The notes under the pieces are model-generated. The model did not search any database, was not told where the DNA came from, and was given only the letters and a program-made list of their open reading frames with translations. Below, piece by piece: positions 26,301-37,936 of a DNA stretch of 56,266 nt (position 1 is the first letter of the stretch; every line of letters begins with the position of its first letter). Origin of the DNA: Mnemiopsis leidyi (lineage: Eukaryota; Ctenophora; Tentaculata; Lobata; Bolinopsidae); the NCBI GenBank assembly GCA_000226015.1, contig JH153812.1, positions 154,986-211,251 of the forward strand. Reading direction: 5' to 3'. Both the position numbers and the translations under genes were made by a program.

Positions 26301-29300
26301 GCACACTGTCTAACACACTGTCCATCATCTTCTTCATCAAACACGGCAACACTAAGGTATACCACTTCACTTGATAGTGACAACGTCGATGTTTATATTT
26401 TGAACTTTTAAACTCTTAAAAAAATAAAAGGGCGGACGTCATAGTTCTTGGGGTGGAGTCAGACATTTTTTAATCACGTCACAGTGTTTTTATTATTTGA
26501 TTGGTAGTATCTGGCTTCTTATTGGTCAAAAGCTGTCACTTGATGAAAAAATTCCGACTCTTTCAAAATTTCTGTCATGTATTAGTAAACAAGTACACAA
26601 GTATACAAGTACACTAGTATATACAAGTCACAAGTACACAATTATTGAAGGACTGATAACATCCAGGTTGGATGCAGACTAATGATGCTTCTAAACTCCC
26701 TAGACCTACTCTTCTGTCTTTCCTCCACCCTGGTGGTCATCACCGGGACGTTATACGCTACCAACAACCACGTACTTGTCATCTCCTTCTCCGTCTTCAA
26801 CTTCCTGTTCTGCGTGCTGTTGGAGGGAACCGCCTTTGTCACCTGTACACTGACAATCACTCGTACTATCAGTTTGTGGTGTCCCTTCTACGAGATCAAG
26901 AAAAAGTCCCTCGTTATAGCGATCTTGGGTTTCTTCGTTTATGTCGTCGGGAAAGGAGGTCTGTACTTGTTCGTCTACCACACAAACCACCCTGCTTTTG
27001 ATCAAATCGGACAAACCTACGATGCATTAGGACTGATCAGTGTATCGGTGATGTTAGCACTCGTTACAGCTGCTACAATCTCCTCCATAGTGAGGCTCAG
27101 CAGGACGAGTAGCGTGGACCTGGGCTGGTACAGGATCACGGAAAACAACCGGGAGGCAACTGTTACTGTCGTCATTCTTTCTGGATTGTTCCTTGTGTTT
27201 AACCTCGGTTTCGTGGTGGTGTTGTCCCTTCAAGTGTTGGGATGTGACCCGGCTAGCGGCTGTCTCACTAGGGTCCTGTACGAGATTGGTATGCAGGGTA
27301 TACCTATTAACTCCGCAATCAATCCTCTTGTTTACTTTTTCAGAAACAGAAAAATGTTCAAGTATTTGAAAGCGGCGACCGGAAAGATTTTCAGAGGGAC
27401 GAGGTGTTTTAGTGGGTGTTTTACAATGTTTGAGTTTATTGCTTATCTGAGAAAAGTGTCAAATAAGACGAGCCCTGCTTCTAATGATGATTGCACTGCT
27501 GATTTCAATGTTAATTTCAGTTAATTATTCAACATTTCAGCCGTGCCTTGACGTCTATTTTCTGAAATTTGAAAATTTTGGAAAGTTTGAAGATTATACA
27601 AAATTTTTCTGCTGTTTAAAGAGTCTACTGAAAGTAGGTAATAGGATGTGCTTATTTTTTGTTAGAAATAACAACCACCTAGAATCCTGTCAAAGTTCAA
27701 AATACCTAAACGAAGTTCGACATACACTTTTCTGTACAGCTAACCAGCTTTATTCTAACGTAGTAGTGCCATTACTGTATCTGATTATTTGTATTTCGAA
27801 TCGTCTAGGCTGGATCAGGTGATCTTAAACTTCACGTCAAAGTGAGACGATCCCATCATTAACGAGAACAGTCGACACTGACGGCGATGATCGGACGGTT
27901 CATGGTATGGTCTCGCCCAGAACATTTATCTCATAATTATATCCTTACCAAATCTAAGAGTGGAGAGAGTCTCCTCGTAGTTCACAGAGGCGGGACTTAG
28001 AGCAGCTATCATTACAGTTTTAGAGTTGCCACCTAGAGCATTCTTTAGGATCATCGTTAGAGAGGAATCACGGAACGGAACTGAAAATTGAGATTTACCG
28101 GAGATAGGAAACGGTCGTGTTATTGGAATTGAATTTAGGATAGACATCAGACGGAAACTATTGCAATTGATAATACCCGACTTTGGACGATGAAATAGTT
28201 TACCAACTATGAAAAATAATTTCCCTCCAGATTGCACAACACATACTGACCGATAACTTTCTTTTTTCCTTCAGAAGCAGCAGCGAGTGCTGCAATGACA
28301 TTCCCCAGAGCAGACAAAGACTTGTTGATTGCAGCACCTTGTTTCAGCGTAGCGCCGGTAGCACCAGTACTCGCAGCACGCTCACTGAAATAGTTGTTCA
28401 GCATTTCGACTTATACCGGTCATGGTTATTTGCTTATGGTTCACAGCAGATGCATTATAATCGTAAACTATAAAGGGATGTTTATCCGTGAAGTCAGGTA
28501 CCGTACATGTTTGTTTGATATAATAACATACCTTTAAAGTAATAACATACCTTCCCGCCAAATCAACTAGATTAACAACTGAGGTTTTGGTCATATTTGC
28601 ACCACCGGTTTTTATCTTCTGTGTAAGTGTAAGTTCGACCACTGTGTGAGCCCGACTGAAACACAATATAAATGTACAGTTAGCAGTAGCAGACTTCAAT
28701 GAGTAATATCTGAATGTATATTGGACCTATGTGGTTTGGTTTAAATCAGGATTTTAAAAAACCTGAAAAGGGTCTAACAATGGTACTAAAATATGGTTTT
28801 TTTTCTACTTTTAGTGTAGCCCTTTAACCTGCTAGTCGCATTCATTTTAGTTGCAGCAACTGTTCGATTGGCTGTTCCCTCGGCCATTCTGTCTTCTATC
28901 TCTTTGTAGCTTCCAACTGGAGTTTTCTTCAAACCCTGAACTAAAAATGCGATGGTCAGGTTCCTCGAATATTGTTAAAGTTCATCGATCATTGAAGTCC
29001 TTTAAGGCCTCTCGGCCTCTCTCATGAGCTATGGCCCGTTACCATAGCTATGAGGTAAACTAAAGAGTTAATGAACCGGTGTGTAAACTGATCTTCGATT
29101 ATTTATGTTCAAAGAAAGTTCTATTTAGAGTTAAAAGTCGAGCCTAGTACATGACTGGCAAAACCATAAGTTTACTGTCACCATAGCAACGTAAATGGTG
29201 AAGATCAATCTTTTTATGCTAAAACATACGCGCGCGTTACAAAACATAGTAATGCGCGGCGTGTCATCGAAAATCATTCACTGAGCACGCCGTAATCCAT

Positions 29301-30572
29301 GTAACCATAACGTGAATGTATAATGCATTCCTAGCACGTGTATTTCGACCATGGTCATTACAGAGGACGTGTAAAACTTACCGAAGAAACCCCTCTGTTT
29401 GCTCTGTCTGATTTTCAGCGCTTTTCTGTTTCCAGCCAGCAGATCAAAAACACTCTCATTGTAAATTTCCAACATGGCAAATTGGACCTAAATATAGCAG
29501 CAATAGTAAGTAGAATAAATAGTCATCCTCCAAGGTATTTACTAACTCAGTTTAATTTTACGATGATCGCGAATGGTACAAAGTATTTACCAAAGCACAC
29601 AACATGATATCAACCAAAATGGAAACAAAGGTATAAACCTGGTATTGATTGTCAGGATTTTCCTGCTGCAACTCTGCCATTTTTATGAACAGATCCTCGC
29701 AGTAGAGAGGGACAACACCTTTGTTTTTACCGTAACCTGGGTTAGATGTTAATACTTCACACGCGACCAAGATATCGAAAAATTATGTGTGACACCGTGG
29801 TCTTTAAGCACAACAACAAGAACATAAAAACTATCAAACATTTAAGTAGGAAAAGTTGATATGTAAGCTTCATCAAGTAAGGCCAAGGTTGCATTACTGA
29901 CCAATGATGGAGTAAGATTTCCCAGAACCAGTTTGTCCGTAAGCAAAGAGAGAACAGTTAAACCCATTCCAACTGTTGTCTCTTATACCTACTCCGACAT
30001 CATCAAACACCTTTTTCTGAGAAAATACAAGATTCATATTTCTGACAAAATACAAGATCATATTTTAAGTTATTCGCCCTCTCTTTTACAAACATCAATG
30101 AAAAGTAAGTATGACAAATTTAAACTATAAGAAGATGATTAGTTAGTACCTGGTCAGCATAATGGTAGAAAAGTAAGAATGACAAATTTAAACTATAAGA
30201 AGTTGATTAGTTAGTACCTGGTCAGCATAATGGTCGTTGGAAGGAGTCAGATATCCGTCGACATCATCAAAACCGTCGTAACTCCAGTAACTGTAGTCAA
30301 ATGTGAAGAACTTCTCTTCATCTCCTCCATCGATATCATTGATGTATGTTGTAGCCCCTGCAAAGAAAATACCACTTTTGTTAAATAAAAAGTAACCCAT
30401 TTCATCAAACTATGCATTTCATCAAATAAATTTATCTTTTGGAAAATAGCTGAGCGAATTGCTGCATTTGCAAACCTTCCATTCGTATACATAGCTTAGC
30501 ATTCATTTGCTTCTCCCTCGAGTTAAAAGGGCGCACTCGCACAGCGACTTTGACCGATTCTCCTTCAGCCAT
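20369..30572 (-). CDS. kinesin-3 family motor (KIF28/KLP-6-like), 3' end not found
   Basis: Sixteen phase-consistent exons, 5' to 3': 30476-30572, 30218-30357, 29902-30016, 29639-29736, 29382-29487, 28829-28940, 28551-28655, 28251-28384, 27949-28080, 24839-24949, 23951-24075, 23559-23721, 22723-22833, 22279-22369, 21447-21598, 20369-20454 (626 aa). It is an ATP-driven microtubule motor. Visible: [20 protein letters not shown] start, FDYSYWS near residue 60, P-loop GQTGSGKS 106-113, switch I NATSSRAH 219-226, switch II DLAGSE 254-259, neck ADRAKQIK, an acidic/coiled-coil stretch (about 355-455) and an FHA domain (about 460-590, with ELSGLEIET and TISHSNG). The last exon ends in [13 protein letters not shown], where kinesin-3 tails normally continue. 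Reading on gives a stop at 20309-20311 after 19 more codons. Only the kinesin-3 class is firm; the KIF28/KLP-6 placement is from overall resemblance. Confidence 0.88.
20453..20550 (-). repeat. direct duplication covering the kinesin exon 16 acceptor
   Basis: CCTGGGTGG followed by GAGTCAGACAGACCACT and AAATTATAT occurs twice (from about 20453 and from about 20507). On the minus strand each copy supplies a CCACCCAG acceptor; the one nearer the exon is used in my model. Between the copies is AACCCTAACCCT, too short to call telomeric. Confidence 0.7.
26264..27524 (+). CDS. rhodopsin-like (class A) GPCR nested in a kinesin intron
   Basis: Two exons (26264-26356 and 26667-27524) encode 316 aa. The start ATG follows an in-frame stop (26255-26257). 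Class A landmarks are clear: Asn17 in TM1 (GTLSNTLS), Asp44 in TM2 (NSLDLLF), NPLVYFF 250-256 in TM7 with a basic helix 8 after it. At the TM3 end the DRY position reads TRT (96-98, in [15 protein letters not shown]), a non-canonical form. Seven hydrophobic segments can be followed. The whole gene lies in the kinesin intron 24950-27948, on the opposite strand. Ligand unknown; peptide receptor-like by general look only. Confidence 0.88.
30102..30233 (-). repeat. tandem duplication covering the kinesin exon 2 donor
   Basis: A unit of about 64 bp (period 68) containing GACAAATTTAAACTATAAGA and AGTACCTGGTCAGCATAATGG occurs twice. The copy at about 30169-30233 holds the true end of exon 2 (after residue 79) and its donor. 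The copy at 30102-30165 repeats the exon end and donor inside the intron; using it would bring in a stop codon. Confidence 0.85.
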
Positions 30573-30992
30573 TTTAACCAGCCTTTTATAAACTATACAC
30601 ATAGGAAGCAGGTGAATAAATTTTTGAACCTTATATCATTTCCACAATATACATGAAATATTTTTTTCAATTCAACAATCAATCAACTGAAGATGAAGCA
30701 AGATCTGTACTTCTACTTGGCCTCATGAGTTCATGCAAACTTAATTCAATTCGATCTACAACAAATTGTGAACAATTAACTAAAATCAACGATGTGTAAA
30801 AGGTACTATTACGCTGGTACATTTTAAATACATTTCATTTTTTCATTCCAGTAATTGAAATTAAATTCAAAGATTCAATTTCTGCAGAGTGCTTTGATGT
30901 GATAATAATCTGAATAATAAAAAAAATCATAGCTTTTCAACATCTCGATTTAATCATTTAAACACGGAAAATAGACACCATCTAATCATCTT

Positions 30993-32852
30993 TCAGCTAA
31001 CAGGATTAGCTGATTTGCTGTCAAAATACTTCTTCATCCAAGCACAAGTTGTATTTTGCTGTTGATTGACCTTCTGATGGGATATGATTTTTGGGACTTT
31101 TTGTCTCAAAGATGGTCGATTTTCCAACATTACTCTCACATCATTGTTATTAGCTTTGTACTTTTCCATCCACGTGCTGTACTGAGCTATGTTTTCATCA
31201 GCTAGAGGCTCATGCGCAAGGGTATTAGATGACAGTACAACTTGATCCTGAGTTGAACTTTCTCCTGCAACTAGTTCTTTCATCTGATTTAGAATTTTCT
31301 GACTGCTCTTGGCACTAAGAATAGAGTCAATGTTTTGGTTGGGATAAAGTCTTGCAGCCAGCATGACACCCTCCTCAATGGAGCTGTCAAGATACATGGC
31401 CCGTAGCAAATCTGCACGACTAGCAGGTAGGTGTTTCTGCATAAATCTGGACCATGCTCTTGAGATGTAATATTGAGCAATCTTGGCATTGCAAGTAATG
31501 GCAGTGGTGAAGCATTTCTCTGCATCAGCATACCTCTTGTTTGTGTACTCCTTTATGCCATACTGATGGTGAACTAAACTTATCCTGGAAATAATGACCC
31601 AATCATGAGGATCAAGCTCTAAAGCTTGTTGGTAGTCTGCAAGTGCAAAGCTGAGATACCCAATCATTCTAAAGCTATCGCCTCTGTTCATGTAAAATCC
31701 CTTTTCATTCCTCTCCCTCTTTATAGCTTGATCCAGCAAGGATATTGCTTCCTCAAAATAGCCCTTTGTGTAACATTCAACAGCAAAATCATTGTAAGTC
31801 AAAACAAGCTGTCTCAACGCATCCTGATACGTTTTGCTATCCTCAGTCTTCTTTGTTAGAGCTTTCATGAAATCATCAATAGCCTCATCATACTGGCCTT
31901 GCTGACGAAGAAGGGTTCCCCTAAACACAGTGTACTCTGCAACTGTTGGATTGGTATCTATTGATACAGTAATTTTGTTAATTGCTTCTGCAAGATTACC
32001 ACTGAGAGCCTGATTGACTGCTACAGAACGGCATTCCTCAGCCGATTTGTTTAACTCCTCAACAATTTTGGCAGCTTGTAAGTTACTGGCATCTAATTCC
32101 AATGCTTTATGAACATCATAGAAGCACTTCGTGATGTGCCCAAATAGTTTGTTAAGTCTAGCACGCAAAACATACAGCTCTGCCTCCTCGTAATTTTTAA
32201 GTAAGTTCTCAACAAGCTCAAGGCATGTTTTGTGTTGTTTTAAAGCATACAGATATGCAATTTTTCGACATTGATATGAAAACCTTTCAGCTCTAAAATG
32301 CAAAGCAAAGTTTATGTGCTCTAGTGCTCCATCATAATTATGTTCATCATACAATATTTGGCTGTAGAGGTAGTGTATGTAAGCCAACCTCTCTTCCCAT
32401 TCATTCCCACTTTCCAATGTAAGATATAAGGCATGATTGTAGTTGATTATTGACTCTTTAAACTCACACAGCTGCAAGCAGCATTCTCCTCTAAGCATGT
32501 AATAGTTGGCATTATCATCTCTCATTTTAATAGCTTTACTCAGTTTAGCATGTGCTTCCAGAAAATTGTTCACTTTCATCACCTCACAAGCCTCTCCAAC
32601 GAGCCTAGCAGCTTTCTGTGATTTTATTTGCTTTAATCTATTCTCTACACTGTCTCGGTTTTGAACCTGAACAGGCTCATTAGGTTCATTAGACTCAGCC
32701 TTTGGAGTTAGGGGTCTATCAGTCAGAAAAGCGGTTCCATCATCTGCTTCCTCTTCTTGGTCATGATAAGACACAGAGAGCTCTGAAAACTGCCCACCTG
32801 CACTTTCTAGAGCTCTGCGTAGATAGTCATTTATTTCTAACTCATCCATCAT
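30993..32852 (-). CDS. TTC16: tetratricopeptide-repeat protein, TTC16-like
   Basis: An uninterrupted 619-codon frame, the only intronless gene of its size here. After an acidic N-terminus (1-70) it is a chain of about eleven TPRs from about residue 80 to 500, for example GQYDEAIDDFMKAL, GYFEEAISLLDQAI and SFALADYQQALELDPHDW, followed by a hydrophilic tail of about 100 residues. TPR arrays are protein-binding superhelices. The order and spacing of repeats resemble TTC16, a poorly studied family linked to ciliated and testis tissue, but I could not run a search. Start ATG ATG at 32850-32852 is the first in the frame. The gene ends 420 bp upstream of the kinesin start on the same strand. Lack of introns may mean retroposition or ancestral intron loss. 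Confidence 0.8.
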   Translation of the reverse strand: MMDELEINDYLRRALESAGGQFSELSVSYHDQEEEADDGTAFLTDRPLTPKAESNEPNEPVQVQNRDSVENRLKQIKSQKAARLVGEACEVMKVNNFLEAHAKLSKAIKMRDDNANYYMLRGECCLQLCEFKESIINYNHALYLTLESGNEWEERLAYIHYLYSQILYDEHNYDGALEHINFALHFRAERFSYQCRKIAYLYALKQHKTCLELVENLLKNYEEAELYVLRARLNKLFGHITKCFYDVHKALELDASNLQAAKIVEELNKSAEECRSVAVNQALSGNLAEAINKITVSIDTNPTVAEYTVFRGTLLRQQGQYDEAIDDFMKALTKKTEDSKTYQDALRQLVLTYNDFAVECYTKGYFEEAISLLDQAIKRERNEKGFYMNRGDSFRMIGYLSFALADYQQALELDPHDWVIISRISLVHHQYGIKEYTNKRYADAEKCFTTAITCNAKIAQYYISRAWSRFMQKHLPASRADLLRAMYLDSSIEEGVMLAARLYPNQNIDSILSAKSSQKILNQMKELVAGESSTQDQVVLSSNTLAHEPLADENIAQYSTWMEKYKANNNDVRVMLENRPSLRQKVPKIISHQKVNQQQNTTCAWMKKYFDSKSANPVS

Positions 32853-33297
32853 AAAATGAACACATAATTTATATAGCTTCCTGCAATATTAAGAATTTAG
32901 AATGTAATCTAGGGCTGCAAACCAATGTGCATCATTTTATCCCCTTTCATTGACCCTATTAATCTCTTTCAAAATCTTTTTTTCTCATCTTGGTATTGCT
33001 TGCTTATCTATTTAATTTTATTGTAAAATAAGTTGACACGAAATGAAGAAATGTATTCTTGAGGAGGTACCAATTCTTAGAGATGGGTTATAAATTGTGA
33101 AAGCATTGCTCAAAACTGATTGGCCATACATAACTTCTCATCAGTCAATCGCTGTCAAATTAAATAAGGAAAGTTTTTGACCCTACCAAAAAATTCTTTC
33201 TTTATAAGACAAATCATAGAAATAAATGAACGGTTCGAAATATATTTTAATCGTTTCACTGATTTTAATAGTTTCACTGAATTAATTCTTCATATAG

Positions 33298-33675
33298 GTA
33301 AACCCTCGATTTACCGGGCCTCTCGGGGGAAAGAGTTGAGGCCCGGTAAATAAAGGGGCCCGGTAAATAGAATTTGACCAAAATGAGGCCTAATTTTGGC
33401 CAGAAATAGAAACTTAAGTTATTGATAGCTATGACAGATGTCAAGCATCTCGTGTATCTTTATGAGGGCAGTATAGCAAGCTTTAATTGGGTACAGAAGT
33501 GAGAAGGAGCCGTATAATGTAACGACTCTGAGATAACAAGCTTTGACATGTGACACGCAAAGAAAAGACAGGAGGGAATTATTTGTGAAAATATTGAAAA
33601 ATTTCAGGGGAAAGGGGGGAGGCCCGGTAAATAGAGGGACCCGGTAAATGTAGGCCCGGTAAATCGAGGGTTTAC
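33298..33675. mobile_element. MITE with 23-bp perfect inverted ends, pogo/Tigger-like
   Basis: A 378-bp element with perfect 23-bp ends beginning GTAAACCCTCGATTTACCGG. Internal copies of GGCCCGGTAAAT lie near each end. The outer flanks are TATA-rich, compatible with TA targeting. Terminal sequence resembles the fragment at 6803-6900. No transposase. Lies about 450 bp upstream of the TPR gene start. Confidence 0.8.
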
Positions 33676-33851
33676 TTTATACATATACTTAGTTTGTCTC
33701 AAAATGATTGTCATCTGTAGTTTATCAGTAAATGATTTAGCCAAAAATGTAGTCTTGTACGATAATTTTTGGTCGATTTTGAGTTAAAACCAACCTTACG
33801 CTATTATCAGTGTCTTAAGGGGGAATTGTAAAAATTTAGCTAGACCAACGG

Positions 33852-33861
33852 NNNNNNNNNN
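33852..33861. other. assembly gap (10 N)
   Basis: Ten N characters; the true gap size is unknown. Confidence 0.99.
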
Positions 33862-33885
33862 CTTGCTACATGTCACAGTTTGCTT

Positions 33886-34080
33886 GTGGACCTCTGGCTA
33901 ATTGTTGCCGTAAATTGAGCCGCGCAACGCCCGGTTAGTCACAGTCGGCACTAGTAAGATGAAATTGCGGCACGCAAGTGCTGCATTTTTCATTTAAGAG
34001 TGCCGCGAGTGCCGCATAGGAGTGCCGTAAGTGCCGCATTGGAGTGCCGCAAGTGCCGCAGTGCCGCAAATGCGTTATAA
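33886..34080. repeat. partial MITE copy followed by GTGCCGCA repeats
   Basis: 33886-33936 (GTGGACCTCTGGCTAATTGT and a GAGCCGCGCAACGCC motif) is a degraded copy of the left part of the neighbouring element at 34123-34461. From 33965 to 34080 there are about nine copies of an AGTGCCGCA-type unit. The region abuts the 10-N gap, so it may be misassembled. Confidence 0.6.
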
Positions 34081-34122
34081 GGTTGTTTGTCGCCAGCAGA
34101 GGTGGCTGCTTAGCACCCGTTA

Positions 34123-34461
34123 CCTGGGGACCTCAGGCTAATTGTTGCTTTGCGGAGGGAAACGCGAACGTAGAGAGAGCCGCGCATCGCCGGTAAAGCA
34201 CCCACCGCGCGTGTAAGCACCGCGCGTGTAAGCACCTGGTTAGGTGGAAACAGCATAAATTTTTACTGAATACATAATAATGTTTACGATTTGTTCACCA
34301 ATGTGCCTTTTATGTTATTTTGCTCTAATCAGGGCCCTTTTGCGTGGTTTGCGCTTACCGGGCGATGCGCGGCTCTCTCTACGTTTCCCTCCGTTCGGGA
34401 ATCGAAAGCAACATTGAGCAAAGCAGGAAAGCAAAGCAACATTTAGCCTGAGGTCCCCAGG
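34123..34461. mobile_element. MITE with long inverted ends and TA target duplication
   Basis: A 339-bp element. The outer 31 bp (CCTGGGGACCTCAGGCTAAT at left) are inverted at the right end with one mismatch. Complementarity resumes further in over the GAGAGAGCCGCGCATCGCC segment, so most of the element could form one hairpin. TA flanks both sides (34121-34122, 34462-34463). No coding capacity. Confidence 0.82.
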
Positions 34462-34593
34462 TAAGGTTTGCGCGCGCTACCAAAGGTGTTATTCTTTCTC
34501 CCTCAAAATTTGTGAAATAATTTTATTTGAAATGAAACAGTAGAAGAAAAACATTATTTGAAATAAACACATGCAGATACATATTCAAGTTCA

Positions 34594-34599
34594 TTTATT
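34594..34599 (-). terminator. poly(A) signal AATAAA of the mosaic lectin gene
   Basis: AATAAA on the minus strand about 63 bp after the TAG stop (34662-34664). Well placed for the end of this transcript. Confidence 0.6.
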
Positions 34600-34661
34600 C
34601 ATTTCCTGTTCTTTTGTCCGTTACCCATCATATTTGCTGCTTACTGTGACAACACAGCCGA

Positions 34662-37600
34662 CTAGAATATCTTAAGAGTTACATCTGTCGATGTTTCAAT
34701 GCCATAATCATTGAATTTGCAACGGTATGTCCCGCTATCACTTGCTGATGGATCCGTAAACCTCAATCTATAAGTACCTAAAAATAATGGATATAGAAAT
34801 GAGTACTAAGCCTAAAAGAATGTAGCAATACATATTAACGACTGAGATGAAAGACCAAGATTAATGATAAAATGTTTGCCAATCAAAAGAGAGTTTTCAA
34901 TTTTTAAGCTGCACACCTTTTCTCTTGTTGAATTCGAATTTCTCTCCATGAGTTTCCTCAGATAGTTTTTCAGGATCTTGTCCTGGCGTCATCTTATACC
35001 ATTCGACATTGTTGGGGTCAGATTGATCTGGTAACTCGATATTTATGAGTTTCAGGTCACACTTTATCCAAAAGGATTGCCCAGATTCTTTGTCTTTTGA
35101 TAACTCCTTCCTGTTTGCTATCCTTACGGTGGCTGAACCCTCTGCAATAAACGATTATTAGACTCTTGGAAGTGCTGGGTTCTTAAGCAAGTAAGTTATA
35201 TTTATGACATTACATCATTACACATATCTATTTAAAATGTCATTGCACTAGGTTGAATAATAATAGAAAAAACCTAAAACTTTTGCATCCACATTTAAAA
35301 TCACGAAAACGACAAAAATGTTAGCTATACTTTCCAGCAAAACTAAGATTAATAAATCGATTTTTTGCCGCTATGGGAAGGGACAAAAGATATTTATTAT
35401 GTCAATTACAATAGTGAAGAACATTTCCTACATTTTGAGAGATCATATCTTTCTTAAAACTTTCTAGAAATAGGGTCACGTAATTATTTAGCTGAAAGGC
35501 CATTTCTATAGCTATTTCGACTTCCCACTAAATACTTACCAATCATCTCGACCACAACAGTGGCATTACATTTTTCTTTTCTCTCCTTACTCTCAAGTGT
35601 CACATGAGCGTCATAGACACCTGCATCTTCTGGTTTGAAAGCATTTATTTCAAAACCTCTAACCATGATGTCTTTACCGTCTGTTGCAGGATCATAATTG
35701 GTTCCATCCTTCAACCATTTGATTGTTCCATGTTTTCGGAAGATGGCTCGATTGATTCCGCTTAACTGATGATTTATCTGGTCAGTGGCCTAACGTTGTA
35801 GCTGTAGCCAATATGGCTCCCCTTGGGGATAAAGAAGCGCCCCTAAGTGGCGCCCCTTGTATAAGGGTAAAGGGCTTACTAGGAACTATTTGTGAAAATA
35901 TGGCCAAAAAATTTAAGTAAATAGTGAAATTATTAAACCAAACACGTGATTTTGCTAGTTTCTCAGTTAATCTTCCAAAATTGTCCCATATTTTTATGTA
36001 TATTTGGTGCCCACTATGACGGTGCCCCCCAGGTTTGCTGGGGCATCGTTATGCTGCTGAGCCAGTTTTAAGTTTGTTTTTAATGATGTGAACTATCTTT
36101 GGTAAATTCAAGGCTTTAAGTACGGCAAATGATTCAGTAAAAACTGTGAAAAATGTTCTTACCCAAATTGTAAATGATGACCCTTTAACTGCTTTGACAT
36201 GGCTTGGCTTTGGTTCAATGTTGCAGTCACTCCAAAGTTCTGTTGAAAGCTAGTTTGTCACAAATATACAAGCAGGTGTCTCAATGATTGCAACATATTC
36301 CCTAACCTAGCCATTCATCCAGATGAAAGCATGACTGAGCCTAGACTAGGTTGTTATAAAACCAAGAAAAAGCTAGTTTGAACAGTATCATATGATCAGA
36401 TGACAACTCAAGTAGATTAACATTATAACCATACAGATTACAGGGTGAAAAAACTTGAGTAATATTGGCATACTGCTTGCTTTATCTTCACATCTAAACA
36501 GGAAAATTAGGCACACTTTCAGTGAGAGCATCAATTGCTTTATAGTAACATAGCAGCTTCTTTATATTGAGCAGCTTCTTTATATTGATAAATTGTTTAG
36601 TTTGAAATTTGAAATATTGTGATGCAAAATGTTCTAATTACAATTACAATTACAAATGATAACCCTAGCCAAACCTTCACTGATGCATGTTCCTGTTTCA
36701 GCATCTTTGACAAAACCAGATTTGCATAAGCAACGGTATCCTCCAGGGGTATTTTCACAGTCCTCAGTCACAGCACAAGCATTTTCAGTGGTACATTCAT
36801 TCACATCAATACACTGTTTATTTTTTGGAATGAATCCTGAATCACAATGACAATTTCCTTCCTCATCTTCAATGAAAGCTTCGTGGCAGTTGCAAGTGTA
36901 ACCCCCTGAATGGATGATACATTAATGTTGTCTTCAAATAGAGTGATGGAGGACAGAATTTCTGGGGAGGAGTTGAAAGTTTCCTTGTCAAAATTTTTAA
37001 TATTGAGAACCAATGTCCAATCTTACATGTCATTGAAACAAATTTTTGACATGTCCCCACAGCTTCAAGCAGGCTATAATTTACAATAATCTCTATTGCT
37101 AACTCAATTAATTCATTAGGGGTAATACGCTTATTATGATCCCTTGATCAAGCATTACCACATAGGCTTTACGTCCTTTATCATTAAAGAGGATTATTAG
37201 AAAGACTCCTCCCCACTAGCTGATTATGTGAAAGATCCCCCATATAGAAATTTGCTTGACATAGGAGCTTACTTCAAAAGGCATTAGTCAGGAATCCCTC
37301 AAAGCCCATAAAATGTTCATAAGTGTCAACACTAATATTGTGCTGCATAAATGATATAGGTATTAACAAACCTTCAATATTTGAGCATACATACAACTCT
37401 GGATTACATGGAGTAGCTGTTTCGCACTCGTCGATATCTGCACATCTACCATCAATCAACTCATACCCTGCCAAACACTCACACCTGTATTTAATGATTA
37501 ATTAACCCTCTTAAAGTGAGGCTAAAATCCAGAATTGAAAGTCGGTTATATTGATTTAAATTTCTGGTGCACACATGACCCACTCCTAATTAACGATCTT

Positions 37601-37936
37601 GTGGGCTGCTACACTCTCTAATGCATAGCACATGCCTAGTGCACAACCCCAGAAGCTTATGATACATGTTTTAAGCCTTGTCAGTTGTCATTTAATATGA
37701 TGATCTGATGAAATGAATGTGATACATTCTAAAAGCTTAAAATAGCTTGTATAGGTTGTTAGTTCAAAGTCCCTTGCCTGTACGATCCTGGCATGTTGAT
37801 ACATTCACCATTTCCACAGGGTAATCCGACACATTCATCCACGTCTATGCAAGTAGTGCCATCAAAATGATAGCCGTTATTGCATACACATTTAAAGTCA
37901 GTTTCATTGACTTCAATGCATTGTCCCTCCCCGCAC
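34662..37936 (-). other. mosaic lectin, module 4: EGF repeats and two Ig domains
   Basis: Exons 37778-37936, 37372-37484, 36675-36905, 36163-36239, 35540-35789, 34917-35141, 34662-34777. The first three encode calcium-binding-type EGFs ([39 protein letters not shown]). The rest encode two I-set-like Ig domains. Ig1 has KWLKDG and [11 protein letters not shown], but where the second Ig cysteine normally follows Tyr it has Asp-Ala. Ig2 is complete (WIKC, VEWYK, DSGTYRC). The intron after 37778 starts with GC rather than GT. The 1.3-kb intron 37937-39231 contains nothing I can assign. Confidence 0.85.

Larger units (their letters stand above)
32853..34661. other. intergenic region with two MITEs and a gap
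   Basis: Contains the 5' flank of the TPR gene, the two inverted-repeat elements, a 10-N gap and the 3' flank of the mosaic lectin gene. No coding region is supported outside those features. Confidence 0.6.
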